Positions 6,655-6,960 of a stretch of 6,960 nucleotides of DNA are shown here, piece after piece. A program made the position numbers and the translations under genes. The stretch comes from an uncultured Ruminobacter sp. (lineage in GTDB: Bacteria; Pseudomonadota; Gammaproteobacteria; Enterobacterales; Succinivibrionaceae): positions 1 to 6,960 of the forward strand of contig CAAFXL010000305.1 in assembly GCA_900767005.1 (NCBI GenBank), read 5' to 3'. The notes under the pieces were generated by a model. That model made no database searches. It was given only the letters and a program-made list of their open reading frames with translations, and was not told the DNA's origin. Numbering within the stretch: position 1 is the stretch's first letter; each line of letters opens with the position of its first letter.

Positions 6655-6960
6655 TTAAATCTGGATTGGTGAGTAAAGCTTGGTTACTAAAGATTAATTT
6701 AGTATAGCTATTAGTATTTTCAACTATTTGAATTTCTTCAATAAATTCTTCATTATATACAATATTTATCGAAAAAATTAATCTTGCGATATCAGGATCT
6801 TTGGGTCTTAAAAAAATCTTATTATCTTTATAGTTGTTAATAACTTCAAAATGAGTATAAAGCTTTGAATCCATATTTGATAAAGCATCCACAAAAGTAG
6901 TACTTAAAACTTCGATTAACATATCTTTATTCTTAATTTCATCTCTTTTTGATGATGATA
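6623..6960 (-). CDS. apeL: LolA-like outer-membrane lipoprotein carrier, ApeL, C-terminal part (5' end outside window)
   Basis: The reading frame is open from its stop at 6623 to the right edge, giving about 112 visible residues. The upstream part reads SSSKRDEIKNKDM, so the Met at 6922 is internal and the true start lies beyond the window. The visible segment has the C-terminal pattern of LolA/LolB-fold periplasmic proteins: a stretch like YTHFEVINNY, then IFLRPKDPDIARLIFSINI, then alternating beta strands with IEEIQIVENTNSYTKLIF. This corresponds to the usual 'L.PKD..L..IF..I.I......I..I.I.E..GD.T.I.F' of APE-cluster carriers. Such proteins chaperone hydrophobic cargo across the periplasm. 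It lies immediately upstream of the exporter and overlaps it, as apeL does with apeM in known clusters. The call is moderately certain, because similarity in this family is weak and the signal peptide cannot be seen. Confidence 0.72.
   Translation of the reverse strand, partial: SSSKRDEIKNKDMLIEVLSTTFVDALSNMDSKLYTHFEVINNYKDNKIFLRPKDPDIARLIFSINIVYNEEFIEEIQIVENTNSYTKLIFSNQALLTNPDLNAENYCSDGN

Noticed and set aside
125..6960. Fatty-acid biosynthesis (fab) operon instead of a pigment cluster
   Set aside because: Two ketosynthases, a reductase and a dehydratase could suggest fab genes. However, the MMPL exporter, the LolA-like carrier, the COG4648 protein and their exact order match an aryl polyene cluster, and no enoyl reductase, FabD or FabH is seen.

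Overview
The window is an internal slice of an aryl polyene (APE) pigment gene cluster, read entirely on the minus strand. By eye the DNA is AT-rich, roughly one third G+C. APE clusters are typical of Gram-negative bacteria, and the gene set resembles the proteobacterial apeL-apeR block (E. coli, Xenorhabdus and Acinetobacter types). I infer a low-GC, Gram-negative proteobacterium, probably a gammaproteobacterium. The sequence alone does not fix the genus.

Layout in the direction of transcription (right to left): the 3' part of a LolA-like carrier (apeL, cut by the right edge); a 12-TM MMPL/RND-type exporter (apeM); a ketosynthase (apeO); a hot-dog dehydratase-family protein (apeP); an 89-bp AT-rich gap; a FabG-like ketoreductase (apeQ); a second ketosynthase (apeR); and a small polytopic COG4648 membrane protein (apeG-like). 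Positions 1-124 hold no gene but contain three separate inverted repeats, probably transcript ends. Within each block the genes overlap or abut (apeL/M, M/O, O/P; then Q/R and R/G through TAATG stop-start overlaps), so the window looks like one operon or two tightly packed transcription units.

How the genes work together: the ketosynthases, ketoreductase and dehydratase are a type II, fatty-acid-synthase-like set. It would build an all-trans polyene chain on an acyl carrier protein by repeated condensation, ketoreduction and dehydration without enoyl reduction. ApeM and ApeL would move the product or its lipid conjugate through the envelope to the outer membrane. Expected partners not in view are the carrier proteins, the aryl ligase, the chain-length factor (ApeC), the second dehydratase (ApeI) and the glycosyl/acyltransferases. 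They should lie to the right or elsewhere.

The system itself is a known type. The most notable local points are: (i) the dehydratase ApeP carries Gln where this fold normally has its catalytic His; (ii) no apeN-type lipoprotein gene sits between apeM and apeO, and the COG4648 gene lies after apeR rather than near the start of the cluster; (iii) apeQ most likely starts at a TTG codon behind an excellent Shine-Dalgarno site; (iv) a duplicated AT palindrome lies in the only real intergenic gap. I see no evidence of a wholly new system.
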